Shown: positions 25,254 through 33,808, counted from the stretch's first letter. The stretch is 64,000 nt of DNA from Rhizobium leguminosarum (GCF_004123835.1 NZ_MZMU01000001.1:1-64000), one strand, 5' to 3'. The notes: generated from the letters alone by a model not told the origin. Translations and numbers: made by a program.

Positions 25254-26393
25254 ATGCTTCTTCGCTCCATGTTTGCCCAAAATTACCGCTCGTTACGCTC
25301 CATCCGCATGGATCTGGCCGGCGTTAATGTGTTCATCGGCGAGAACGGCGTCGGCAAATCGAACCTCTACCGCGGCCTCCAGCTTGTGCAGGCGGCGGTG
25401 CGCGGCACATTCGCGCATGAGATCACCGCCGAGGGCGGAATGGCTTCGGCGTTGTGGACCGGCCCAAGGCGCGACGAGAAGAATTTTCGCATCAAGCTGG
25501 AGGTGGAGGTTCTCGACGAGGAGCGGGCTATGACGTGGCGATATTGGGTCGAAGCCGGGCTCAGACCGCCGGCCGCCGCCGCTGGATTTGCCTTCGAGCC
25601 TCAGGTCAAGGCCGAAGAGCTTTGTTTTGAGGCCGGATCGCGCCCCGTTACGATGATGAAGCGCGCCGGGCCGGGGATCATGGTTCGCGGTGACCGCGGC
25701 CGCATGGAGGATTATCCCGAGCAGGCGATGACGTCGGAAACAGGAATCGCGATGCTCGGAGATGCTGGACATTATCCGGAAATTGCGGCCTTTCGCCGTC
25801 TGATCGACGGCTGGCGATTCTTCCATGGATTCAGGACCGATCGGGAGTCGGCGTTGCGGCGTCCCTGCCTGGCGGTCACGTCGACGCTGCTGGACCAAGA
25901 CGGCGGAAACATGGCGGCAGTGTTTGCGACGCTTGTGTATACCCGCGGGGACACGGTCGAGCTCGACCGGGCCATTTCCTCCGCCTTGGGCGGGGCAAAG
26001 TTGCACGTGCCGGAACCGGGGGAACATGCGGAATTCGGACTGATCTTTCCAGATTTCCCGCGCCGGATTTTTCAGCCCCGCGAGCTTTCTGACGGACAGA
26101 TCCGTTTCCTCGGGCTTGCAGCCGCGCTGATGTCCTATCGCCAGCCGCCGCTGATCGCATTGAACGAGCCGGAAGCAAGCCTGCATCAGGACATGCTGTC
26201 GCCGCTCGCCGACATGATCGCCGCAGCGGCACGATTTAGCCAGATCTGGATCGTCACCCATTCCCAACGTCTCGCCTCGGCGGTGGAAGAGCGCTGTGGG
26301 GTGCGGCCGAAGCGGGTGATCCGAAAGGATGGCGCCACCTGGATTCAGGGTATGAGGCTGACGGGGGCCGTCGAAGACGAGGGCGATGATTAG
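25254..26393 (+). CDS. Stand-alone AAA (ABC-type) ATPase
   Basis: A 379-residue protein starting at the ATG at 25254, which has GGAAG six bases upstream. It has a RecF/SMC-like N-terminus (MFAQNYRSLRSIRMDLAG) with P-loop FIGENGVGKSNLYRG, an ABC signature ELSDGQIRFLGLAAAL, Walker B LIALNEPEASLHQDM and the following switch IWIVTHSQRLASAV. It belongs to the AAA15/OLD-like group of predicted ATPases. No nuclease or partner gene is adjacent, so a defence role cannot be argued. Function unknown. Confidence 0.8.
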   Translation: MLLRSMFAQNYRSLRSIRMDLAGVNVFIGENGVGKSNLYRGLQLVQAAVRGTFAHEITAEGGMASALWTGPRRDEKNFRIKLEVEVLDEERAMTWRYWVEAGLRPPAAAAGFAFEPQVKAEELCFEAGSRPVTMMKRAGPGIMVRGDRGRMEDYPEQAMTSETGIAMLGDAGHYPEIAAFRRLIDGWRFFHGFRTDRESALRRPCLAVTSTLLDQDGGNMAAVFATLVYTRGDTVELDRAISSALGGAKLHVPEPGEHAEFGLIFPDFPRRIFQPRELSDGQIRFLGLAAALMSYRQPPLIALNEPEASLHQDMLSPLADMIAAAARFSQIWIVTHSQRLASAVEERCGVRPKRVIRKDGATWIQGMRLTGAVEDEGDD

Positions 26394-26551
26394 CTGCAAT
26401 CGAGCCGGTTCTTCTTAGGGCGCCAAGTCGGAGGCCGCGTATTCTGCGGCCGCATTCGCCGAACGACGTCGAGCAATATTCGCCGCCGCTTTGGCGCAAG
26501 GCCGGTGAGCTTCGGCGACAAGAGCGGCGATTGCGAGCTTCAAGACCGTGA

Positions 26552-27043
26552 CTACGGTCTGGCTCCCGCTGGCTTATTGTCGTCGGCGTCCGATCGCTCA
26601 GCAAAAAGCTGAGACAGTGCTTGCGACGCAGCAATGGCACGGGGAAAGCCTGCCGGAACCGTTATCATATAGATCACTTCCTTGAGCTCCTCCTTGGGAA
26701 CGCCGATGTTGAGCGCATATCCGGCATGAACCTTCATCAAGTCTGTCAGGCCCATTGCCGCAAATGCAGCGACGGCGGCGAGTTGGCGCGTGCGGTTATC
26801 GAGATCCGGGCGCGACCACACGTCTCCGAGAGCGTAGGCTTCGGTCGCTTCGGCGAGGAACGGAAACTCTTGCCGCATCGCTTCCAAATTTGGCTGTGTC
26901 GTGCCGTTGTTGAGGCTCCGGATGACAGCAGCACCGCGTTCGCGACGCTCCTCCACAGTCTGAGCGAAGGCCACATCCGGCGACACGGCCAAGAGCGCCG
27001 CAGTACCTGCGGCTGCAAAGTGTGAGCGGATATTCTGATACAT
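26552..27043 (-). CDS. Exported carboxymuconolactone-decarboxylase / AhpD-like protein
   Basis: A 163-residue protein from the ATG at 27043 (AAGGAG upstream) with a signal peptide ending near AFAQ. The domain RTRQLAAVAAFAAMGL followed by HAGYALNIGVPKEELKEVIY is the CMD fold (a conserved His, then GxxxEExxEvi). The redox CxxC of true AhpD enzymes is absent, so it is more like the decarboxylase/unknown branch. It is divergent from a LysR-type regulator, which probably controls it. Catalytic role not determined. Confidence 0.8.
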   Translation of the reverse strand: MYQNIRSHFAAAGTAALLAVSPDVAFAQTVEERRERGAAVIRSLNNGTTQPNLEAMRQEFPFLAEATEAYALGDVWSRPDLDNRTRQLAAVAAFAAMGLTDLMKVHAGYALNIGVPKEELKEVIYMITVPAGFPRAIAASQALSQLFAERSDADDNKPAGARP

Positions 27044-27287
27044 GGAAGTTTCTCCTTGTTCGGTCCATTTTTCGGACGCGAGACCTGAGGACCCGGCTCG
27101 CTCCGCTTTCGTCAGCGCCCCAACCCAGACCTTTGCTAAATGTGACCGGCCGAGCGAGAGCGATGGAACGAAGCCCGCAGCGACCAGCGACCGATATCTT
27201 GTTAGAGAGGTGTGGATTTTCATCCCGAATGTCCTTTGAACCAAAAGTACGGCGGACACGGCGGCGAAACAATTTACGAATGGTGAC

Positions 27288-27302
27288 AAGCTTGGTAAGC
27301 TT
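27288..27302. promoter_or_regulatory. Possible LysR-type binding site
   Basis: AAGCTTGGTAAGCTT lies 10 bases before the LysR start codon, between the two divergent genes. The core CTT-GGT-AAG is a dyad. Position fits an autoregulatory site, but LysR sites are degenerate, so support is modest. Confidence 0.3.
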
Positions 27303-27311
27303 TTCTGACCA

Positions 27312-28238
27312 ATGGCCATCGATCTAAAGCTCGTATCCGTATTCCTCGCCGTCGCGGAAGCGAAAAGTTTCCGCGGCGCGGCTGAGCGACTCGGCCTCAC
27401 CCACTCGGCGGTAAGCCAGGCGATCAGACGGATGGAAGACCGGATGGGAGTTGCTCTCATCCAGCGCACGACGCGGAGCGTCAGCCTGACTGAAGCGGGC
27501 ATGCGGCTTTACGAGCGCGTTGGGCCCGCAGTCGCCGAAGTCGAACTGGCACTGGATGATGCCCAGGATCGGGGCTCCCAGCCGACAGGACTCCTGCGGC
27601 TCGCTGTATCGTCGATTGCCGAGCGGTTTATTTCCGGGCCGCTGCTTGCGAGCTTCACGCACGCCTATCCGGGCGTGCAAGTCGATGTAAACGTCACGGA
27701 TGAGGAGTTCGATATCGTCGCCGAGGGTTACGATGCGGGTGTGCGGCTCGGAGAAGTGATTGAGCAGGACATGATCGCGATACCGGTCTCTGGTAACCAA
27801 CGGCAGCTCGTCGTCGCCGCGCCGTCTTACCTGGAACGCTTCGGAAGGCCCGCAAATCCATCAGAGCTTTCGCGGCACTGCTGCATCGGCTGGCGTCCGG
27901 CGCCGGATGTGGCGCCGTATCGCTGGGAGTTCGAGGAGAATGGTCGGGAATTCGACGTGGCCGTCAATCCGAGGATCACGACAAACGACATGGGGGTCAT
28001 GGTGCGGACGGCGTGCGCCGGCGGAGGCGTGACATTCGGCATGGAAGAGACGTTCAGGCCATATCTCGACCGGGGGGAACTGGTGTCGCTTATGGAGGAC
28101 TACCTACCGCCATTCCCAGGATTTTTTCTTTATTTCGCGGATCGCCGAAATCTGCCTCCGAAGCTGCGCGCCCTCGTCGATCACATGCGTTATCGCTCCG
28201 ACAGGAATGGACATGAACCGTCTTTCGAGGCCGGCTGA
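27312..28238 (+). CDS. LysR-family transcriptional regulator
   Basis: A 308-residue regulator. The helix-turn-helix FLAVAEAKSFRGAAERLGLT HSAVSQAIRRMEDRMG is at residues about 11-45 and the effector domain covers about 90-295 (LRLAVSSIAERFISGPLLAS; GYDAGVRLGEVIEQDMIAIP). The sequence resembles the CrgA/AaeR-like group that often controls a divergent oxidoreductase or decarboxylase gene. Its likely target is the CMD-type gene 269 bases away. Confidence 0.88.
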   Translation: MAIDLKLVSVFLAVAEAKSFRGAAERLGLTHSAVSQAIRRMEDRMGVALIQRTTRSVSLTEAGMRLYERVGPAVAEVELALDDAQDRGSQPTGLLRLAVSSIAERFISGPLLASFTHAYPGVQVDVNVTDEEFDIVAEGYDAGVRLGEVIEQDMIAIPVSGNQRQLVVAAPSYLERFGRPANPSELSRHCCIGWRPAPDVAPYRWEFEENGREFDVAVNPRITTNDMGVMVRTACAGGGVTFGMEETFRPYLDRGELVSLMEDYLPPFPGFFLYFADRRNLPPKLRALVDHMRYRSDRNGHEPSFEAG

Positions 28239-28406
28239 GGACGAGGATCGGTCTCAGCCCGCTCCTGTTCTATACCGGAGGCGCCCGATCGAGCTACCGC
28301 AGCATTATCAGCGGCAATAGCTTTTCAAATCCTGCAGCCCAGCAGTCATAGTGCCGCCACAGAATTCGGCCCAATCAAGCTTGTTCAACAAGCGGATGGC
28401 GACAAG

Positions 28407-29018
28407 ATGAGATTGCTGGCTCTCGTGGCTGCGGCCTTTTTGCTAACGGTCTTTCAGACTCAAGCCCAGATCTATGGGCCGTATGATGGATATGACGACT
28501 TTGGTGGATACGGTTACGACGATCCCTACAGCCCCTATCCGCCACCACTCGATTACGATCCGGCGCCTCCCTATCAAGAGCCCCTGCATGATCGCAGGCA
28601 ACCGCCGACAGGGCGTGCAAAAGGAACCATCGAAATCGTGACGAGCGAGCATACGCTCATTTACACCACCCCTTGGGGTGAGCAATTCGCTTACCCCATC
28701 GCGGTCGGCCGTGAGGGCAAGCAATGGTATGGATCTACGCGGGTAGTGTCGAAGCGAGCACATCCTGAATGGCGACCCACGGCCAGCATGCGGCAGAAGA
28801 ACCCTCGGCTTCCAGCGGTCGTGAAGCCCGGCCCCGCCAATCCGCTCGGAACCCGAGCGATCTATCTCGCCGATGGCCTGCTGCGCATCCACGGCACCAA
28901 CGACCCCTCGTCCATCGGCACCAACGCGTCGAGCGGGTGCTTTCGAATGTACCGTCAAGATGTCGAAGAGCTTTACGAGATCGTCCAGCCGGGAACCAAG
29001 GTCATTGTTCGACGCTAG
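28407..29018 (+). CDS. L,D-transpeptidase (YkuD/ErfK family)
   Basis: A 203-residue exported protein: signal peptide MRLLALVAAAFLLTVFQTQA, then a Tyr/Pro/Asp-rich spacer (residues about 22-70), then the YkuD domain. The catalytic segment has the His in LRIHGTNDPSSIG and the nucleophilic Cys in ASSGCFRMYRQDVEELY. It cross-links peptidoglycan (3-3 links) or attaches proteins to it in the periplasm. No neighbour gene of related function; it is convergent with the FGGY kinase gene. The preceding gap 28239-28406 shows nothing clear. Confidence 0.88.
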   Translation: MRLLALVAAAFLLTVFQTQAQIYGPYDGYDDFGGYGYDDPYSPYPPPLDYDPAPPYQEPLHDRRQPPTGRAKGTIEIVTSEHTLIYTTPWGEQFAYPIAVGREGKQWYGSTRVVSKRAHPEWRPTASMRQKNPRLPAVVKPGPANPLGTRAIYLADGLLRIHGTNDPSSIGTNASSGCFRMYRQDVEELYEIVQPGTKVIVRR

Positions 29019-29069
29019 CTGTCAGCCGATCGATCGCTGATGGACCTCTGCGGATCGGCGTTGGGATAT

Positions 29070-30707
29070 CTAACCGTCGATACGCCGCTTGCGCGCCAGA
29101 GCCTGAAGCTCCTTGAATCCTTCATAGCGCTTGTCATGAATACGAGGGATCTCCCCTTCTGATGGCAGGAATGTCGTTTCGACGGCCGAGAGTGTAGTCA
29201 TCGCTTCGCGCACATCCGCAAACAGCCCGCTGGCGACAGCGCCCAGGATGGCGGCCCCCAGGAGGACCGGTTCTTCTGCCTTTGTCGCGATGACCGGCTT
29301 GCCGCTCGCATCGGCAAGCAGCTGGCGAACGAAGTCGTGCTGGCCGGCGCCACCGCTGATGACGATGTTTTCGATGGTAACGCACGCATCGGCCTGCGTC
29401 TCGATGATCTGCCTGAGGCCGTAGCCGATACCGCAAAGCCCTGCGACGTAAAGAGAGACCAGGCTGCCGATATCGTCCTCCATCCCGAGACCGGCAATGA
29501 TTGCGCGGGCATGCGGATCGGCAAAGGGCGCGCGGTTGCCGAGGAACTCGGGAACGACGTGCAGTCCGCTCGCAAGCGTGACAGCGTCGGAGGAACGGCC
29601 CGCCTTTCGGGCGGCCATATCTGCAAGCAAAACCGGCAACGGAACGCCCGCCTTCTTCGAAAGCTCCCTCGCTTCTGCGGCAGCCGGATGGAAGGAGAGC
29701 AGCTGGTCGATCGCAGCGCCGGCGGCACTCTGGCCACCCTCGTTCAGCCATAGTCCCGGCACCATGGCCGAATAATAGGGGCCCCAGACGCCGGGCACGA
29801 ACGACGGCTCAGCTGTCGATGTCATCGTGCAGGAGGACGTGCCGAAGACATAGGCCAGATTGGCTTGTGGACCGGCACCCGTGCCAACGGTTCCGATTCC
29901 GCCCGCATGGGCATCGATCAGTCCGGCAGCGACGGGCGTTTCCGGCTTCAGGCCGAGCTCGCCGGCTGCAGCCGCGGTCAGTCCTCGACCGAGTGCCGAA
30001 CCGGGCTCGACGATAGCCTGCCCGATGCGGGCAAACTCTTCGTCGGCGAGCGTGCCGAGGCCGATCTGGTGAAAATAATCTTCATCCCAGCGCTTCTCAT
30101 GGGCAAGATAGGTCCATTTGCAGGTGACCGTGCAGGTCGAACGCGACAGATCGCCAGTCGCTCGCCAGGTCAGGAAATCTGCAAGGTCGAAGAATTGCCA
30201 CGCGGCATCAAAAACCTCAGGGCGATTTTCCTTCAGCCAGAGAAGCTTGGGCGTTTCCATCTCAGGCGAGATACGGCCGCCGACGTAACGCAGGACGTCA
30301 TGGCCGAGCGCATTGATGCGCTCCGCCTGCGGCACGGCGCGGTGGTCCATCCAGACGATGATGTCCCGGTTCGGATCTTCCGAAGGCCCGACGGGAAGCG
30401 GCTTGCCGCCTTCGCCAAGGACGACGAGCGAACAAGTGGCATCGAACCCAAGCCCCATGACGGACGCCGGATCGATTCCGGCCGAGGAAACCACGTCGCG
30501 CACTGCCGCGCAAACGGCCGCCCAGATCTCGGTGCTCGATTGCTCAACCATGGAACCCGGCTCGTGAAACAGGGTGATATTTCGCTTGGCGGATGCAAGC
30601 ATCCGGCCGGTCAGGTCGAACAAGCCGGCGCGGGCGCTGCCGGTACCGACGTCGACGCCGATGACATGTTTGGCATCCGCTTCTGGCGTGCGAGATGTGT
30701 CGCTCAT
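29070..30707 (-). CDS. FGGY-family pentulose kinase (ribulokinase-like)
   Basis: A 545-residue kinase with AAAGGAGAG before the start. It has the N-terminal phosphate motif VIGVDVGTGSARAGLFDLTG, then FDATCSLVVLGEGG and VWMDHRAVPQA typical of the five-carbon FGGY subgroup, and the C-terminal ATP motif ENIVISGGAGQHDFVRQLLAD. It phosphorylates a ketopentose (D-ribulose or a close relative) with ATP. A truncated short-chain dehydrogenase remnant lies just upstream on the same strand; a polyol dehydrogenase plus pentulose kinase is a common catabolic pair, now broken here. Confidence 0.87.
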   Translation of the reverse strand: MSDTSRTPEADAKHVIGVDVGTGSARAGLFDLTGRMLASAKRNITLFHEPGSMVEQSSTEIWAAVCAAVRDVVSSAGIDPASVMGLGFDATCSLVVLGEGGKPLPVGPSEDPNRDIIVWMDHRAVPQAERINALGHDVLRYVGGRISPEMETPKLLWLKENRPEVFDAAWQFFDLADFLTWRATGDLSRSTCTVTCKWTYLAHEKRWDEDYFHQIGLGTLADEEFARIGQAIVEPGSALGRGLTAAAAGELGLKPETPVAAGLIDAHAGGIGTVGTGAGPQANLAYVFGTSSCTMTSTAEPSFVPGVWGPYYSAMVPGLWLNEGGQSAAGAAIDQLLSFHPAAAEARELSKKAGVPLPVLLADMAARKAGRSSDAVTLASGLHVVPEFLGNRAPFADPHARAIIAGLGMEDDIGSLVSLYVAGLCGIGYGLRQIIETQADACVTIENIVISGGAGQHDFVRQLLADASGKPVIATKAEEPVLLGAAILGAVASGLFADVREAMTTLSAVETTFLPSEGEIPRIHDKRYEGFKELQALARKRRIDG

Positions 30708-30761
30708 GGTCTCTCCTTTGAAATCGGCAAGGATCAGGCTAATTGCAGTCTGGGCCGGCGT

Positions 30762-30975
30762 TTACAGATCCACGCTGTTCGGCAGAATCACCAGATCGCG
30801 GATCGTCACATTACGCGGCCGCGACAGGATGAAAAGGACGGCGTCGGCCACTTCTTTCGACTGCATCAGGCTGCCATTGGCCAGCGCCTCCTCCAGAATG
30901 GACGAAGGCCTGATCTGCGAATTTCGAGGCCGTGTAGGTCGGCTCCTACGCGACCGGCACGACGCCTGACGGCCG
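30762..30975 (-). pseudogene. Short-chain dehydrogenase remnant with internal deletion
   Basis: The minus strand encodes [20 protein letters not shown] then [20 protein letters not shown] to a TAA at 30762-30764, the C-terminus of an SDR oxidoreductase. About 45 bases further upstream, in another frame, it reads [17 protein letters not shown], the YxxxK catalytic helix of the same family. The roughly 50 residues that should separate them are missing and the frames differ, so a deletion has fused the ends; a TAG also lies in the upstream part. Nothing else was seen in 30976-31129. Confidence 0.7.
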
Positions 30976-31129
30976 TCATTCCTGCGGAAACTGCTGCTGC
31001 CACGCCATGAACGCTATTTCCACGTGCGCCTGCGCATCTCAGGAACTCTCCGGTCGCCCATTTGTTTTACATTTTGCACCGCCCCGAAGTTTGCCCCCAG
31101 ATGCAATCGGCGACAAGTGGAGCTGACCC

Positions 31130-32362
31130 ATGGATATGACGCGCATCCGAGATCGCATGGTGGAGCACCACGTGACGCGTCGTGGCATTCGCGATCCAAG
31201 CGTGATCGAGGCCATGCGCACCGTGCCGCGCGAAAAATTCGTTCCTCCGGGCTCCGAGGAATTCGCCTATGAGGATGCGCCGCTGTCGATCGGCGAAGGC
31301 CAGACAATTTCGCAGCCGTTCATCGTGGCTTTGATGCTCGAAAAGGCCAATCTGGATGCCGGCGACACAGTGCTCGAGGTCGGAACAGGCTCCGGCTACG
31401 CTTCAGCCCTCATGAGCCGGGTAGCCAGGCATGTCTACTCCATCGAGCGCCACGAAAGGCTGGCGCTTGAGGCCAAGGAACGGTTCGAGAAACTGGGATA
31501 CCGCAACATTGACGTTCGCGTCGGCGATGGCAGCAAGGGCTGGGCGGAAGCCGCCCCCTTCGATGCCATTGTCGTTTCTGCGAGTGCACCAGAGGTGCCA
31601 ACCGCCTTGAAAGAACAGCTGGGGCTCGGAGGGCGGCTCATCATTCCGGTCGGCCGCGGTGAAGGGCAGCGCCTGAAACGCCTCACGCGCACGGGGGACG
31701 CCGCATTCGAGGAAGAGGATCTCGGCGGGGTGCTGTTCGTCCCCTTGATCGGGGAAGACGCCTGGACAGCTACCCATCCGATGTATACGGCGACGGCCCC
31801 CTCATTGCCGGGAACGGTTGCCTCCGAGCCAAGCTCTCCGCATGACGGACAGGGAGCGGGCATGCGAAAGATAGACAAATTGCCCGCGCTGCCGGAAGGT
31901 GTGCTCGATCATAGCGAATTTCAGCAACGGTTCTGGGCTGTTCAACGTTTTTCCTGGATCGTGTTCACGCTTCTTCTGGTGATCTGCTTGCTGGGATTGC
32001 TGGGAAGAGGCGGTCCGTTTTCGCGGCAAACACTGCTGTTGCCCGAAGGATCCGTGGATTTTCCCGTCATCTCCCGATGGAATGCCCCCGAGGACATGAC
32101 CGTGACCTTCACGCCGTCATCCGAAGACAGGGTCTTCACGATCGATCCCGCCTTTCTTCAAAGCTTTTCGGTCCAGGGGATCGATCCGCCCCAAAAGGCG
32201 ACCTTCGCGCGCGACGGCCGGATAGGTTATGTGTTCCCCGCCGACCCGGCTGGGCCGACGCAGATCGTCTTCCGTCTGCAAACGCAACTCCCCGGCCCTC
32301 GTCGCGCCCTCATCGGCATGGGCGGCGAGACGCGCACCCAATCGACTTTCATCTTTCCATGA
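31130..32362 (+). CDS. pcm: Protein-L-isoaspartate O-methyltransferase fused to a single-span membrane protein
   Basis: A 410-residue frame. Residues 1-212 are a full isoaspartyl methyltransferase: FAYEDAPLSIGEGQTISQPF, SAM loop VLEVGTGSGYASALMSR and IIPVGRGEGQRLKRLTR, ending GGVLFVPLIGEDAW. A 32-residue Pro/Ser-rich linker follows. Residues 245-410 start at an internal Met with a good ribosome-binding site (CAGGGAG, base 31862) and contain one membrane segment (SWIVFTLLLVICLLGLLG) and a soluble domain of unknown function. The tail may also be made separately from the internal ATG. Pcm repairs damaged aspartyl residues; a membrane-anchored form would be unusual. The DUF421 gene follows after 10 bases. 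Confidence 0.82.
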   Translation: MDMTRIRDRMVEHHVTRRGIRDPSVIEAMRTVPREKFVPPGSEEFAYEDAPLSIGEGQTISQPFIVALMLEKANLDAGDTVLEVGTGSGYASALMSRVARHVYSIERHERLALEAKERFEKLGYRNIDVRVGDGSKGWAEAAPFDAIVVSASAPEVPTALKEQLGLGGRLIIPVGRGEGQRLKRLTRTGDAAFEEEDLGGVLFVPLIGEDAWTATHPMYTATAPSLPGTVASEPSSPHDGQGAGMRKIDKLPALPEGVLDHSEFQQRFWAVQRFSWIVFTLLLVICLLGLLGRGGPFSRQTLLLPEGSVDFPVISRWNAPEDMTVTFTPSSEDRVFTIDPAFLQSFSVQGIDPPQKATFARDGRIGYVFPADPAGPTQIVFRLQTQLPGPRRALIGMGGETRTQSTFIFP

Positions 32363-32372
32363 GGGCGGCACG

Positions 32373-32825
32373 GTGGATGCGGTATTACGCGGACTGGCAA
32401 TTTATTTCACGCTGCTCGTGATCATCCGTCTGTCGGGAAGACGGACATTGGCCCAGATGACGCCGTTCGATCTGGTCATCGTGCTGGTGATCTCGGAAAC
32501 CACGCAACAGGCGATGCTGGGCGATGACTTCTCGATCACCAACGCCGTCATCTTGATCCTCACGCTGTTTACGACCGACATCGGCCTGTCCTACGCGAAG
32601 AGGTGGTGGCCTCGCGCAGCTCATATAATCGATGGCGTTCCAACCGTTCTGGTGACGGATGGCGTCTACGACGAACGCGCGCTCAAAGGCGCCCGGCTGC
32701 AAAAGGAAGATGTCATGCAAGCGGCTCGAAGCCAGGAAGGCATCGAGAGCGTGACGGAGATAAAATTTGCCATCCTCGAAGTGAGCGGCAACATCAGCAT
32801 CATCAGGAAGCAGAAATCCGACTGA
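32373..32825 (+). CDS. DUF421 / YetF-type membrane protein
   Basis: A 150-residue protein starting at a GTG with GAGGG 8-12 bases upstream, 10 bases after the Pcm fusion. Two or three N-terminal membrane segments (VLRGLAIYFTLLVIIRLSGR; SITNAVILILTLFTTDIGLS) precede the YetF domain with GVPTVLVTDGVYDERALKGA and TEIKFAILEVSGNISIIRKQ. The family is widespread, often linked with stress or sporulation, but has no defined activity. Tight spacing suggests co-translation with the upstream fusion gene. Confidence 0.85.
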   Translation: MDAVLRGLAIYFTLLVIIRLSGRRTLAQMTPFDLVIVLVISETTQQAMLGDDFSITNAVILILTLFTTDIGLSYAKRWWPRAAHIIDGVPTVLVTDGVYDERALKGARLQKEDVMQAARSQEGIESVTEIKFAILEVSGNISIIRKQKSD

Positions 32826-32906
32826 CAATTGACGACGAAGAAGACATCCCGAGTTAAGGGGATGAACTCTCTGGCATTTCGAGCTGCCAGCTGCTTGGGA
32901 TGCGTT

Positions 32907-33671
32907 TCAGAAGGATAGGTCGAGCACCCTGCCCTCGAACAAACGGTCCCGGGAGCCTTCGAGATGCGCCTTCATCAGTCTCTGCGCATCGTCAGGCCGG
33001 CCATCGGCGATCGCCTTGTAAATGGCGTTATGCTCTTCATAGACCTGTTCCAACCCCTGGCGGGGGCCGAGCAAAGAGAGGCCGTGGAGATGCATGCCGA
33101 CGGCGATATGGGCCTTCAGCGCATCGATCGAGGCCGTGTAATAATGATTGTTGGCAGCCTCCGTCACCGCGCGGTGGAAGAGGAAATCAGCGTCGGTGCG
33201 GTGAAGCTGATGGCTGGTCGCCTCGCGCAGATCCGCAAGCGCGCTGGCGATCTTTTGGATCGCCTGCTCATTGCGGCGTTTGGCGGCGAAATAGGCCGCC
33301 GCCGGCTCGATCGTCAGGCGGAATTCGTAGCAGCGCTGAATGTCGGCGATCGTCTTGACCGGCGAATAGGCAAGTTGCGTCGTCGGCGATCCATGCGCGC
33401 TGACGAAGGTGCCGGCGCCCTGCCGGGCATAGACCATGCCCTGATCGCGCAGGCGCGCCAGCGCATCGCGGACGATCGGCCGCGACACACCCAGCATCGA
33501 GGCAAGCTCATGCTCGCCGGGAAGGCGTGAATCCGGCGGATAGTTTCCGCCGCGGATACGCTCGAGCAACTGATCGAGGACGCGATCGACCAGCTTGACG
33601 GCCTTGCCGCGTTCGGGCTTGCCCGGCGGGCCGGCTTCCGCGTTCAAAGATTCGCCATTCACTTCAGCCAC
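32907..33671 (-). CDS. GntR-family regulator, FCD (FadR) subfamily
   Basis: A 254-residue regulator with a GTG start and GGGAGAATGAC upstream. Its N-terminal winged helix reads LPGEHELASMLGVSRPIVRD then ALARLRDQGMVYARQGAGTF; the C-terminal FCD domain (residues about 110-235) has the metal-binding Asp/His pattern (DADFLFHRAVTEAANNHYYT; EEHNAIYKAIADGRPDDAQR). FCD regulators commonly sense organic or sugar acids. It lies at the end of the ABC/DUF1537 operon behind two palindromic elements, and probably controls the 33.8-45.5 kb locus. Confidence 0.88.
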   Translation of the reverse strand: MAEVNGESLNAEAGPPGKPERGKAVKLVDRVLDQLLERIRGGNYPPDSRLPGEHELASMLGVSRPIVRDALARLRDQGMVYARQGAGTFVSAHGSPTTQLAYSPVKTIADIQRCYEFRLTIEPAAAYFAAKRRNEQAIQKIASALADLREATSHQLHRTDADFLFHRAVTEAANNHYYTASIDALKAHIAVGMHLHGLSLLGPRQGLEQVYEEHNAIYKAIADGRPDDAQRLMKAHLEGSRDRLFEGRVLDLSF

Positions 33672-33697
33672 GTCATTCTCCCCGACGGTATCTTACC

Positions 33698-33747
33698 AGA
33701 GCATGATGCCGAAAAGTGTGAGCGGTTTTCGGACGACATCATGCTCT
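33698..33747. repeat. Rhizobial-type intergenic palindromic element
   Basis: Nested dyads: outer arms AGAGCATGATG (33698-33708) and CATCATGCTCT (33737-33747), inner arms CCGAAAA (33709-33715) and TTTTCGG (33726-33732). I recognise the composition (AGCATGATG...CCGAAAA...) from repeated palindromes common between genes in Rhizobium and Sinorhizobium genomes. The core AGAGCATGATG recurs at 44463-44479. Confidence 0.7.
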
Positions 33748-33759
33748 CACTACAGAATT

Positions 33760-33808
33760 TAGAACAGGATGATCTTAGGCCGACCCGGCCTAAGATCATC
33801 CTGTTCTA
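33760..33808 (-). terminator. Long perfect hairpin overlapping the stop codon of the DUF1537 kinase gene
   Basis: Arms of 23 bases, positions 33760-33782 and 33786-33808, pair perfectly around the loop ACC. The stop codon TAG (33806-33808) is inside one arm. It should terminate or protect the 3' end of the ABC/kinase transcript and separate it from the downstream GntR gene. No T tract follows. It may be a second intergenic repeat element rather than a dedicated terminator. Confidence 0.65.
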
